Shown here: positions 9,759 to 18,269 of the stretch, piece after piece | Layout: every line of letters begins with the position of its first letter | Position numbering within the stretch: position 1 is the stretch's first letter | Source: Candidatus Sysuiplasma jiujiangense | Lineage (GTDB): Archaea; Thermoplasmatota; Thermoplasmata; Sysuiplasmatales; Sysuiplasmataceae | Reading direction: 5' to 3' | Length of the DNA stretch: 64,000 nucleotides | Assembly (NCBI GenBank): GCA_019721075.1 | Contig: JAHEAD010000011.1 | Location: forward strand, 27,987 to 91,986 | Made by a program: the position numbers and the translations under genes | The notes under the pieces: model-generated | What the model saw: only the letters and a program-made list of their open reading frames with translations | The model's database searches: none | Told to the model about the DNA's origin: nothing

Positions 9759-9795
9759 TATGCATCAGTACTATACAATATTATGCATTTGTACT
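9759..9795 (-). promoter_or_regulatory. Direct repeats around the TATA box of the DUF4143 ATPase gene
   Basis: Two 14-bp direct repeats, TATGCATCAGTACT (9759-9772) and TATGCATTTGTACT (9782-9795), 12 of 14 identical and 23 bp apart start to start. They bracket an A/T-rich TATA-like segment (CTATACAATAT) about 25-30 bp before the ATG at 9749. The spacing, about two helical turns, suits a repressor or autoregulator. The binding protein is unknown. Confidence 0.5.
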
Positions 9796-9824
9796 GAACA
9801 TGACTCGTTAGCCATAGAGAAATA

Positions 9825-10034
9825 GTGGAATTTACCATCCTGACCGATGGCGCAATTTCTACATGCAGGTTTACTTATGATTACATCCATTGCCAGTTCT
9901 GTGGCAGACTGTTCCGTTCCATGAAACTTGACCGTTTATGCTTCGGGATATGGCATTCATTTTCTAAATCACAGGGGACACTGAGCACGGCCGTGTACCA
10001 TACCGTCTTGTATTCAAGCTGTTTCCTTTACTAG
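9825..10034 (+). pseudogene. Decayed zinc-knuckle coding sequence, copy B
   Basis: A short open frame containing IHCQFCGRLF followed by SMKLDRLCFGIWHSF. Both the zinc knuckle and the SMK...WHSF block correspond to copy A at 8290-8400. It lacks a convincing start and stays open for only about 69 codons. The changes between copies look partly synonymous, so the ancestor was probably coding. The two copies lie in the same orientation on either side of the ATPase gene. Confidence 0.45.
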
Positions 10035-10249
10035 ACAAACGGCGTGTCTGAAATGGCAGCGGCAGGATGACGGTTCTTCACCATGCCGCCTGCATTCAGG
10101 TCTTCGACATCAATAACCGGCTCGGCATTCAGTTTCCCATAATAGCGATGAACATCCCTGCCTCCCGCCAGATTACTGTGCTTCGACAATACTGTCTTGA
10201 AATAAAGAAACAGCGTGTGTATAGGTTAGTATTTGCCGATTATGTTCAG

Positions 10250-10342
10250 CGGGCCCGCCGGGATTCGAACCCGGGACATCTGGCTCGCATCCGTTTCGTG
10301 CGTTAGAAGGCCAGTGCTATATCCGAACTAAGCTACGGGCCC
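10250..10342 (-). tRNA. tRNA-Arg (TCT) with an 18-nt intron
   Basis: The minus strand folds into a complete cloverleaf: acceptor GGGCCCG/CGGGCCC, T arm CCGGG-TTCGAAT-CCCGG, anticodon stem CTGGC/GCCAG. The anticodon TCT is at 10305-10307. An 18-nt intron (10286-10303) sits at the canonical 37/38 position and can form a CGCA/TGCG hairpin, as expected for the archaeal bulge-helix-bulge splicing signal. The CCA end is not encoded. Confidence 0.92.
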
Positions 10343-10454
10343 GCATTAAGCGTATAGTCTGCATTATTAAAAATGTGTGTCGCAATGGTAAATATGCCGT
10401 TTACTCATGGATCTAAATAGATAACAAAAAAATACTGCGAGTGTATGAACAGCT

Positions 10455-11240
10455 ATGCTGCTGTTAACAAACGATGACGGCGTCTACAGCCCGGGTCTGA
10501 TTTCACTTTCAAAAGCACTGTCACCGATATCGAAACTGAGAGTTGTCGCTCCGAGGGGGGCGCAGAGCAGCACGGGAATGAGCATCACGTTCCACCGCCC
10601 CGTCAGGCTCGGGAAGGTGAAGTCGAAGAATTATGAGGCACTTGCCGTCGGCGGAACCCCTGCAGATTGTGTATTCCTCTCCGTTCACAGGCTCCTGAAG
10701 GGCAGGAAAATAGACATGATTGTTTCAGGCATCAACATAGGAGGCAACCTGAGCATGCAGTCATTCTTCTCATCCGGAACGGTTTCCGCTGCAATGTCCG
10801 GAGCCATAATCGGAATAAAATCCGTAGCCTTCTCCAAGGAGATAGAATCGGAGGATGAGCGTCTCAGTGAGGCTGAATTCAGGGATGCGTCATGGTGGGC
10901 GGCAAAAATAGTCAGCTTCCTCCTCAAAAAGGGTTTTCCGGAAACAGTGGATCTGCTGAATGTGAACTTCCCCGTCAGGACAAGGAAGGGCACCGGTGTA
11001 AGGATAACGCACATGGCCAGGGAAATGTTCGACGATTATGTGGTGGAAAGGGAGGATCCGCGCGGAAACAAATACTACTGGCTCGCAGGAACGAAAAAGA
11101 AGAAATTCGAAAGGGACACCGACCTGAACGCAGTGCTTGGCAAATCAGAAATCAGTATTACACCGATAAGCGTCAGGTCGATACAGCATCCGGACAGGAA
11201 ATCGATTGCGGCACATTTCTCGCCGCTCAATGCGGAATGA
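10455..11240 (+). CDS. surE: 5'/3'-nucleotidase SurE
   Basis: A 261-residue metal-dependent phosphatase that removes phosphate from nucleoside monophosphates. The N-terminal metal site LLLTNDDGVYSPG and the second signature SGINIGGNLSMQSFFSSGTVSAAM are both present, and length fits the family. ATG 10455 starts directly at the first beta strand; an ATG at 10445 is in another frame. It follows the tRNA-Arg gene and converges on the antiporter gene. Confidence 0.93.
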   Translation: MLLLTNDDGVYSPGLISLSKALSPISKLRVVAPRGAQSSTGMSITFHRPVRLGKVKSKNYEALAVGGTPADCVFLSVHRLLKGRKIDMIVSGINIGGNLSMQSFFSSGTVSAAMSGAIIGIKSVAFSKEIESEDERLSEAEFRDASWWAAKIVSFLLKKGFPETVDLLNVNFPVRTRKGTGVRITHMAREMFDDYVVEREDPRGNKYYWLAGTKKKKFERDTDLNAVLGKSEISITPISVRSIQHPDRKSIAAHFSPLNAE

Positions 11241-11271
11241 CGCGAAGCCCTGGCAGAACACGGAAGGCACA

Positions 11272-12855
11272 TCACTTCAGCCCGGATGCTTCTGTTCCCT
11301 CCCTCTTTCCCGACGCGCCGGAGGGTCCAGCGCCAGCTACAGCCGATATGATTGTGAATGCGAATGTGGATATTATTATTGAAACCAGCGCGAGTACATA
11401 TATGGTGCTCCCGAATTCTATGCCCGATTGCAGAATCAGCACGGATATTGCCGCAACGGTGACCCCCTTCGGCATCGTTGCCGCAACAAGGCCGTAATCC
11501 TTCCTGATGCTGTCTGTCGAATATCTGCTGAAGAATGCAATCGGAAGGCCGAACGAACCGCTGATGTAACGTAGCACAAGGAAAAGTGGGCCCATGGCCA
11601 GAATCAGTATCACTGCTCCCGTAAGTTCTCCCGAAGGAATGGCCTGAACGCCCTTCGGGGGAGCGAAAAGCATCATCCCCAGCTCAACGCCGATGCTGAA
11701 GTAGAATACAATCCTGACGAGGAGCTCGAACTCCTCGTGGAAGAGCATCATGCCGGTGAATGTCCTCTTGCCCGTTGCGTCTGCGTCCCTGTCGAGTACG
11801 AGTTTTTCACCGCCGGGAAAGAGGTAGCCTATGAAGAAACCAAGATAGAGCAGGCCTATGAGCGCGAAAAGCACGTTTGCGAAACCGGCGAAGGATGTAA
11901 GGTTCAGTATTTCCTCAAAAACAAGAAGGGCTATGCCCAGGACAATGCCGTAGAGAATCATCCCCATTCTGAGCTGCTTTTCATTCATCTCACTGCCGTC
12001 CGAAGCTGATTCGGTAACTATGTCATTCATGGAGAAAACAGCATACGCCTTGAGCCTTGTCCTGCCCCTGTCCACCAGCCGCCTCTTGACAAAAAACACT
12101 ATTATCTTCGAACCGGCAAAAACAAGAACCGGGATTCCTGCAAGCACAAAGATCAGCACGATTGAGTGGTACTGTATTACACCCGCGAGGGAACTGTATG
12201 TTGTGGCAAGAAAACTGGCGAATGTGGGGTTGTAATTGCGTATATAAATCTGGTTATAAAATATGGCGACAAAGAGCAGCAGCACCACGCTGTTTACCGT
12301 CGATTCAAGCTTAAGCACACTGGTGAGTTTTGTAACATGGTCGCTGCGCCTTCCTCTCTCCGAAGACAGGTCCACAAGATGGTTCAGATAGGGAACAACC
12401 ACGGCGGCAGAGGTCTCACCCAGAAGAGAGCCAAGCAGCGCTCCCAGTATCCACGGCCAGCCTAGCAGCCATTGACAGACATACCCGAAAAGTATTGCAG
12501 ACGGTATGATATCGGCGAATGCCATTACCACGCCCGCAACCGCAACTCTCAGTCCGGAACCTCTGAGTTCTTTCACATCAGCTCCCAGTTTGAGACCCAT
12601 GCCTGAATAAATCAGGACAAGAACGAGGTCTGTCACAAGCGGAATGGAAAAATTATTCAGGAACGAAACGAAGGAGTGCGGAAGCACGAGTATGCGATGA
12701 ACTATGAAAAAGGCGAAGAGGAGACCGCCAAGAATCAGCACTATCACCTGGAAGGCTACACCTGAATTGAATTCATAGATGGCAAACGCAAGTATGGAAC
12801 CCATCAGTATGAGATAGGTCGCGAACAGAAGGACCAGATCTGCGGACGGATACAC
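11272..12855 (-). CDS. Cation/proton antiporter (CPA2/Kef-like)
   Basis: A 527-residue membrane protein with about 13 hydrophobic helices, probably exchanging Na+ or K+ for H+. Features of the monovalent cation/proton antiporter family include a first-half Gly-rich segment (GMGLKLGADVKELRGSG), the FADIIPSAI helix and a late GLVAATMPKGVTVA helix. No C-terminal nucleotide-binding (TrkA-N) domain is present. A hydrophilic loop (about residues 270-300) contains DIVTESASDGSEMNE. It converges on surE with 31 bp between stops. An ion role in pH homeostasis would suit an acidophile, but specificity is not readable. Confidence 0.78.
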   Translation of the reverse strand: MYPSADLVLLFATYLILMGSILAFAIYEFNSGVAFQVIVLILGGLLFAFFIVHRILVLPHSFVSFLNNFSIPLVTDLVLVLIYSGMGLKLGADVKELRGSGLRVAVAGVVMAFADIIPSAILFGYVCQWLLGWPWILGALLGSLLGETSAAVVVPYLNHLVDLSSERGRRSDHVTKLTSVLKLESTVNSVVLLLFVAIFYNQIYIRNYNPTFASFLATTYSSLAGVIQYHSIVLIFVLAGIPVLVFAGSKIIVFFVKRRLVDRGRTRLKAYAVFSMNDIVTESASDGSEMNEKQLRMGMILYGIVLGIALLVFEEILNLTSFAGFANVLFALIGLLYLGFFIGYLFPGGEKLVLDRDADATGKRTFTGMMLFHEEFELLVRIVFYFSIGVELGMMLFAPPKGVQAIPSGELTGAVILILAMGPLFLVLRYISGSFGLPIAFFSRYSTDSIRKDYGLVAATMPKGVTVAAISVLILQSGIEFGSTIYVLALVSIIISTFAFTIISAVAGAGPSGASGKREGTEASGLK

Positions 12856-13039
12856 TGTGGCCGTTTGATATTCCTCCTATTCCTGACGTCGGCTAATGGT
12901 TAATAAAGATATTTCAGCAAAACTCGGCAGCATCGAAGGAGAAATCTGTGAACATATTAAAAGGATACAAGTGGGGGCGGCGTATTTGCGGCACAAAATA
13001 CAGACAGTTATATGTTTTAATTCCGATTCCGCAGCCGGT

Positions 13040-14056
13040 ATGAAGACATGCGTAATCGGCAACAGGAATAATGTCGACATTGTAGAGACGGAGACACCGC
13101 ACATATCAGAGGGAGATATGCTCATAGAGATGAGGGCATGCGGAATTTGCGGTACTGACATTGAGAAGGTCAGGGGAAATTACAGCTCGAGGATCCTGGG
13201 GCATGAAGCTGTCGGCATCGTGGCGAAAACAGGAGCAAAAGTCAAGGGTTTTCAGGTCGGAGACCGTGTTTTCCCGCACCATCATGTCCCGTGCTATCAG
13301 TGTCACTACTGCAGGAGAGGAAGCGAGACGATGTGCCCGCATTTTTCCAGGTCCAACCTGGATCCTGGCGGACTGTCCGAATATTTTCGCGTGCCTGAGT
13401 GGAATGTTGAAAGAAATGCGGTATTCAGAATACCAGACACCATGAACTTCAGGACAGCAGCATTGATTGAGCCATTTGCCTGCGTTGTAAGGAGTCTTGG
13501 AAAGACTGTTCTGAACGACGGTGATACGGCGGCGGTTGTCGGCGTAGGCCCGGTCGGATTGATGCACGTCGCTGCACTGAAACTGTACGGCAGATGCAGG
13601 ATCGCTGCAGTCGATGTTTCGAAGAGCAGACTTGGTTTCGCCGGCGAAATCGGAGCAGGATTTACATTCGGTCCGGCCGAGAGCGTGGAGGGCGTGCTAT
13701 CGATTACGGATGGCATCGGCGCGGACACAGTCTTTGTCGCGACCGGGAACAGGGACGCGATTGCTGCAGCACTGGCAATGGTCAGGAAAGGTGGAAGAGT
13801 AATACAGTTCGGTCTTCCGCCTCCAGGGCTTGCACTTCCGGCGGACTATTCGGAAATATTCAAGAGGGAAATCTCAATAGTAAGCACCTATTCTGCGGTT
13901 GAGAAGGATGTCGAGAAGGCAATTCGCATCATTGCAGGGGACACCGCGAATTTTGAGAAACTCATATCGCACACGTTCAGGCTGGAAAACGCCAGGGAGG
14001 CGTTCGATCTGGCAGAGAAGGCGGATGACGCGAGGAAAATAGTCATAGAAGGATGA
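13040..14056 (+). CDS. Zinc-dependent medium-chain dehydrogenase (threonine/sorbitol dehydrogenase-like)
   Basis: A 338-residue NAD(P)-dependent alcohol dehydrogenase of the MDR superfamily. The catalytic zinc site is CGICGTD with GHEAVG. The structural zinc cysteines lie in CYQCHYCRRGSETMC. The Rossmann motif VVGVGPVGL follows near residue 175. The frame is open back to 12896, but ATG 13040 is chosen because the domain begins there and a TATA-like TTATATGTTTTAA lies about 30 bp upstream. It is divergent from the antiporter. Substrate could be a sugar, polyol or threonine. Confidence 0.85.
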   Translation: MKTCVIGNRNNVDIVETETPHISEGDMLIEMRACGICGTDIEKVRGNYSSRILGHEAVGIVAKTGAKVKGFQVGDRVFPHHHVPCYQCHYCRRGSETMCPHFSRSNLDPGGLSEYFRVPEWNVERNAVFRIPDTMNFRTAALIEPFACVVRSLGKTVLNDGDTAAVVGVGPVGLMHVAALKLYGRCRIAAVDVSKSRLGFAGEIGAGFTFGPAESVEGVLSITDGIGADTVFVATGNRDAIAAALAMVRKGGRVIQFGLPPPGLALPADYSEIFKREISIVSTYSAVEKDVEKAIRIIAGDTANFEKLISHTFRLENAREAFDLAEKADDARKIVIEG

Positions 14057-14119
14057 AGGCGGGAGGAGGCGGAGACGCCGGAGATGCAGAGCTGAGCTGC
14101 AACAACAGGCGCTGTGCGG

Positions 14120-14821
14120 TCAGTCATCCTTAAGAGTGAAATAGATGCGCCTGTTTGATTTCCCCTTGTTTTCGAATCTGACAGGAATTATGCCTTTCAG
14201 TTCACCGAGTCTTTTCACATGGACACCGCCGTCCGCCTGAATGTCCAGCCCGGCAATTTCGACGATCCTGAATTTTTCAACCTGCGGGGGCGCAGTACCG
14301 GCAAGTTTTATCATTGACGGTATCTTCATCGCCTCGTCCCTGGGCATGAAATACGATCTTACCTCCGGATTCCTCTTTATTTCGCTGTTTACAATATCTA
14401 TGTAGTGATTCATGAGATCCCTGTCGAGCGTTTCAATGCTGAAATCTATCCTTGACTCCTGCGGTTCTATTTTGTTGCCTGTAATGAGAGCGCCGCTCTC
14501 CCTGTTGAATACGGCGCTGAGCGCATGAGCTGCGGTGTGCATCCTCATTATCCTGTATCTTCTCTCCCAGTCGAGCACACCCTCTATCTCCATTCCGGGG
14601 GAGAAAACCGAAGCATCCTCCACAACATGCTGTATGGTTTCAGAATCCTTCAGTGTATCGGTGACTCTCACGCCGGACAGCATGCCGGTATCGCCCACAA
14701 GTCCGCCGCCCCTCGGATTGAAAGCGGTCCTGTCGAGTATGACCCTGCCGCCGTTCACCTCCATTACCCTTGCCGTGAACTTCGAAATGTACGCATCGTC
14801 CCAGAATATCTTGTCAGTCAT
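14120..14821 (-). CDS. alaX: Alanyl-tRNA editing protein AlaX (AlaX-M type)
   Basis: A 233-residue stand-alone editing domain that hydrolyses mischarged Ser-tRNA(Ala) or Gly-tRNA(Ala). The N-terminal half has the Gly-rich FNPRGGGLVGDTG. The zinc site is split between HTAAH and the late DIQADGGVHV, where the usual Cys position is part of an Asp-Gly context, as in medium-length archaeal AlaX. The start is 13 bp after the stop of the upstream EXORDIUM-like gene, so the two are probably cotranscribed. Confidence 0.85.
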   Translation of the reverse strand: MTDKIFWDDAYISKFTARVMEVNGGRVILDRTAFNPRGGGLVGDTGMLSGVRVTDTLKDSETIQHVVEDASVFSPGMEIEGVLDWERRYRIMRMHTAAHALSAVFNRESGALITGNKIEPQESRIDFSIETLDRDLMNHYIDIVNSEIKRNPEVRSYFMPRDEAMKIPSMIKLAGTAPPQVEKFRIVEIAGLDIQADGGVHVKRLGELKGIIPVRFENKGKSNRRIYFTLKDD

Positions 14822-14834
14822 TCAATCCTCACAC

Positions 14835-15851
14835 TCACCGGCCTGCCCAGCAGGCGTTCCTGGATTTGTCATACCACGCATTTACATATTCTCCGGTTGA
14901 TATTTTGTTGCAGACGAAATGAGCATCGCAGTAATCACATATTTCCTCATTCCCTATGACCCAACCGGTGCCCGGATCCATATCCGTCTTGAGCTCGACC
15001 ATTTCTTCAGACAGGCCCATTGTCAGCGTATCGAATGCGTCCGCAGTGCACTGATTGCATCCGGAAGAACATGGGTAGGGTTCAACCGTGTAGAACGGAC
15101 CGTTGACACCATCAACAGTGTCATGATAGTCGCAGAAATACGCGCACGAACTCTCGTTGGAAAGAGTAACGGTTACTCCCGGAGGCAGAAAGATGTTATA
15201 TGCACCTCTTCTTCCCACATCTGTTATACTTCCTGACGAAATCCATGAGGCAAGCTTTTCCTTAATCTGTGAATTGGTCACAACCGAAGGAGGATCTTCA
15301 GGAACGGTGAAGCTTTTAGCCAGTCTCCCGATGCCGACGTTGTACTGACGCAGGCCGCCGGAATAGCCCGGGCTCGTTTCAATATCGGAAGTCGCTCTGT
15401 CCACCCTTGCAATCCATGCGCTGTTCTCCGGAGCGGCAAAGAATTTTCCCCAGTAGACGTTTATCCAGGAGTAACCGGTGCCCCAGAGCGGACCGCCGTT
15501 GTACACAATATCCGGAGAGGCCGCCTGGACAAGAATTCTGTGATCACAGGGCTGGGCGTAATGCCTTATTCCTGACGGATTGCTTGATATCGTTAGCCTG
15601 TAATCTATCAGCGGAACATTGAAGGCTGTTTCGTTTCCTCTTACGCCGATATGTGAAAAGGAAGTGATCTGCGAACCGCAGACAGGGCATGTGGAAATAT
15701 CTGCGCATGACTTGCATCTCTTCATCACAGAGACAGAAGACTGCATCGTTATTTTAACTTTCATAATCCGCGCGTGCTGCCGACTGGAAGAGCAAGGGGA
15801 GGAATGAAACGCCATCACTGCACGCGGACCGTTTATCAGGCAGTGCTTCAT
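14835..15851 (-). CDS. EXORDIUM/PHI-1-like protein with N-terminal CxxC pair
   Basis: A 338-residue protein without a clear close family in my knowledge. Its C-terminal half resembles the phosphate-induced/EXORDIUM group: VYNGGPLWGTGYSW, then a Cys-rich CAYFCDYHDTVDG, then a helix and WVIGNEEICDYC. Where that family often has His-Glu (HEL), this one has LSEEMVE, so a metal-peptidase-like His is absent. Near residue 46 a CKSC...CPVC pair could bind zinc. ATG 15851 lies 35 bp from a TATA-like ATTAATAACC; ATG 15764 is an alternative that removes a poorly folded leader. No signal peptide is evident. It precedes alaX in a probable operon. Confidence 0.45.
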   Translation of the reverse strand: MKHCLINGPRAVMAFHSSPCSSSRQHARIMKVKITMQSSVSVMKRCKSCADISTCPVCGSQITSFSHIGVRGNETAFNVPLIDYRLTISSNPSGIRHYAQPCDHRILVQAASPDIVYNGGPLWGTGYSWINVYWGKFFAAPENSAWIARVDRATSDIETSPGYSGGLRQYNVGIGRLAKSFTVPEDPPSVVTNSQIKEKLASWISSGSITDVGRRGAYNIFLPPGVTVTLSNESSCAYFCDYHDTVDGVNGPFYTVEPYPCSSGCNQCTADAFDTLTMGLSEEMVELKTDMDPGTGWVIGNEEICDYCDAHFVCNKISTGEYVNAWYDKSRNACWAGR

Positions 15852-15927
15852 CCTATCAGCGCACGCGGAAAGCAGAAAGGTTATTAATCCACAGAAATAT
15901 GCAACAGCACCATCGAAGGGAGATCAA

Positions 15928-16752
15928 ATGGACTGGGGAATGAATAACCGAATCTCGAGAATGATCAAGCCCTCCACCGGACGCTCTGTCATGCTGGCCT
16001 GCGACCATGGATACTTTATGGGGCCGACGCACAAACTGGAGAATCCACGCAGGACGATAGAGCCGCTCCTGCCCTATGCCGATGCGCTCGGCGTCACCAG
16101 GGGTGTGCTGCGCACTTCTGTTGATCCGAGGTCGGACATACCTATTCTTTTGAGGGTTTCAGGCGGATCCAGCATCCTCAAGGAGGATTTGAGCGATGAG
16201 GAGATCACTACTTCGATAAAAGATGCACTCAGACTGAACGTATCAGCTGTGGCACTTTCCATTTTCGTCGGGAGCAGCCATGAGAAGCAGTCGCTCGTCA
16301 ACCTCTCAAAACTGGTAGATGAGGGGGAGGAGTACGGGATGCCGGTCATGGCTATCACCGCAGTTGGCAAGGAACTCGAAAAACGCGACGCAAAATATCT
16401 TGCTCTCGCATGCAGACTTGCGGCTGAAATCGGAGTGCAGATGGTAAAGACATATTACTGTGAAGACTTCGCCAGGGTGGTTGACGGCTCTCCGGTGCCC
16501 CTTGTGGTTGCCGGCGGACCCAAACTCAATTCAGTGGAAGATGTGTTCAATCTGGTTCACAATGCGCTTGAGGATGGAGCGGTGGGAGTGGACATGGGCA
16601 GGAACATATGGCAGAATGAAAACCCTGTCGGCGTGATCAAGGCCATAAGAGCCATAACACACGAAAACGTAAATGCAAGGGAAGCTCTTCAGATGTTTGA
16701 CGCCGAGAAGAGTGACAAAACTAAACGAGTGGCTAACCCGGCCCGTCTATAA
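15928..16752 (+). CDS. Class I aldolase, DeoC/FbaB/LsrF family
   Basis: A 274-residue TIM-barrel aldolase of the archaeal fructose-bisphosphate aldolase/LsrF group. The N-terminal MLACDHGYFMGP is characteristic. The Schiff-base lysine is most likely in VQMVKTYYC, and the phosphate-binding GAVGVDMGRNIWQ is near the C-terminus. A strong ribosome site GGGAGATC stands 8 bp before the ATG. Candidate reactions are gluconeogenic aldol condensation, LsrF-like thiolysis, or the ADH synthase step of aromatic amino acid synthesis. Confidence 0.8.
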   Translation: MDWGMNNRISRMIKPSTGRSVMLACDHGYFMGPTHKLENPRRTIEPLLPYADALGVTRGVLRTSVDPRSDIPILLRVSGGSSILKEDLSDEEITTSIKDALRLNVSAVALSIFVGSSHEKQSLVNLSKLVDEGEEYGMPVMAITAVGKELEKRDAKYLALACRLAAEIGVQMVKTYYCEDFARVVDGSPVPLVVAGGPKLNSVEDVFNLVHNALEDGAVGVDMGRNIWQNENPVGVIKAIRAITHENVNAREALQMFDAEKSDKTKRVANPARL

Positions 16753-17030
16753 CCCCAATAATGTTTCGCGGCTGATTCGGTCCATATACGCACCGCATTG
16801 ACGATCGGTTTCTGTGTATTCACCGGTCCGGAACATACCGCCCGCCGGTGCCCATGTAGCCAGAAGACGGATAAGAATCTCACCCATACCTGCCGTTGAA
16901 AATTGTGAATTGCGAAATCAAAGGAGCGGAAACCACTAGTTGTGCATCTCAACAGAAAAGCGATCGGCTGAAGCGGCTTCGGAGGAAGTTTTAAGCCGAA
17001 GTCATTATACCAGTCCGGATACGCAACAGG

Positions 17031-17103
17031 GCTCCCGTAGTGTAGCGGCCAATCATCTAAGCCTCTCGAGCTTGGGACTCGGGTTCAAATCCCGACGGGA
17101 GCA
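17031..17103 (+). tRNA. tRNA-Glu (CTC)
   Basis: A complete 73-nt cloverleaf: acceptor GCTCCCG/CGGGAGC, T arm TCGGG-TTCAAAT-CCCGA, anticodon stem TAAGC/GCTTG, loop CTCTCGA with anticodon CTC, discriminator A. The sequence closely follows the archaeal tRNA-Glu pattern (GTAGTGTAGCGGCCAATCAT). Its 3' end is repeated at 19825-19848. Confidence 0.93.
17073..17096 (+). repeat. Putative attachment site inside tRNA-Glu (left copy)
   Basis: The 24 bases covering the variable loop and T arm of tRNA-Glu (TGGGACTC ... CCCGAC) recur exactly at 19825-19848. Integration into the 3' part of a tRNA gene, with duplication of that part, is the usual mark of tyrosine-recombinase elements. Confidence 0.6.
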
Positions 17104-17606
17104 AATTAAATTTTCGAACACAAACCCGGGTTCGATTTCATAGCCAGGGAAAAGAAACTGGCAACTATCCAGCATTTTGACACAACCATTTGTGGAATCC
17201 TTCCAATGAACCAGTCGCTGACGAATGACCTGAGCACGAGTTCTGTGAAATTGTTCCACGTCTTCGGCAATGTCCAGCATGCGGAGAGAATGTGTTCAAG
17301 CGAAGTCTCTCCATCCCACGCCCTCCTGCCGCCACTGACAGTGCGGCGCAGCACACAACGGTGCCATAGGATTGAACGACAGTACAACTGCCGTGGTTCA
17401 CATGTAGAGCACGGCCCTGCATATATATTTTTAATAAGGACTAGATAAAATTCTGTTGAACAGGCACACGATTCACGCTCATTTGCCAAAAAGATGAACA
17501 GTCACAAGAATCTCATTGAAGATGCCACTCCGGCGAATTGCAGTTTTCAACAGTAACTGGAGATATTGTTAATATCTTGAACGTGCATAATACAATTGTG
17601 GAAAGG
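17104..17606. other. Intergenic inside the tRNA-Glu insertion, no gene recognised
   Basis: About 500 bp between tRNA-Glu and hicB. Open frames are short and match nothing known. An A/T-rich TATATATTTTTAATAAGG at about 17420-17437 could be a promoter. The right end holds the likely hicB promoter (TTAATATCTTGAACG). Confidence 0.4.
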
Positions 17607-17807
17607 ATGAAGTACAGGGTAATGATAGAACGCGACGAGGATGGCACGTACGTAGCCAGGGTGCCAGACTTGCCTGGCTGCGCCACGGAAGGCAAGACAC
17701 GCAACGAGCTTATGAAGAACGTCAAGGAGGCTATTCAGGCATACCTGGAAGCACTCAAGAAACACGGCGACCCTGTGCCTGTTGAGATGGTGCAGGTAAG
17801 TGTCTAG
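17607..17807 (+). CDS. hicB: HicB-type antitoxin
   Basis: A 66-residue HicB fold: MKYRVMIERDEDGTYVARVPDLPGCATEGKT, followed by a helix NELMKNVKEAIQAYLEAL. The protein neutralises HicA. ATG 17607 is preferred over the ORF-opening ATG 17538 because the beta strand begins there and a GGAAAGG ribosome site adjoins it. No DNA-binding tail is present. Its end overlaps the start of hicA by 8 bp, an antitoxin-first order. Confidence 0.88.
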   Translation: MKYRVMIERDEDGTYVARVPDLPGCATEGKTRNELMKNVKEAIQAYLEALKKHGDPVPVEMVQVSV

Positions 17808-18015
17808 GCTTTTACCGGAGAATTACGATAAGGTAATCAAAGCCCTCACCAAGCTAGGCTACGTAGCCATACACCAGAAAGGCAGCCACATTGTAATGCA
17901 TCTTGCCGACAGGGAAAAATATGCAGCCATTTTTGGAGAGAGAAAGCCCGAAAGCATGATAGTGGTTCCAGCTCACATGCCCATAGGCAAGGGTATGATA
18001 AGAACCATAATATGA
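17800..18015 (+). CDS. hicA: HicA-type mRNA interferase toxin
   Basis: A 71-residue double-stranded-RNA-binding-like fold. The catalytic His lies in HQKGSHIVM, preceded by KALTKLGYVAI and followed by VPAHMPIGKGMIRTII, all characteristic. GTG 17800 overlaps the hicB stop and gives the usual N-terminus. With HicB it forms a type II toxin-antitoxin pair acting on mRNA in the cytoplasm. Confidence 0.88.
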   Translation: MSRLLPENYDKVIKALTKLGYVAIHQKGSHIVMHLADREKYAAIFGERKPESMIVVPAHMPIGKGMIRTII

Positions 18016-18269
18016 GAAGCGGACATAAGCGTTGATGAATTCAACAGGCTGGTTGATTAAAGTATTTGACCTGACAGTAGTCCCGCACATTAGGTGCCGC
18101 GACGGGCCGGAGCATGATGATGCCCGTGACTTCGCAGATTTCAGAACATGTTTCAGCATGAGCAATGTGAAGCATGGGCTGAAGAGTTGCGTCATGCAAC
18201 GGAGTTCAGCCGTCTGATTCCTGCATTATGCGGTCATGGACCGTTTCACGTATCATTGTGAATGGCATA

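Noticed and set aside
14525..14959. 144-codon plus-strand frame
   Set aside because: Antisense to alaX and the EXORDIUM-like gene, which are both better supported.
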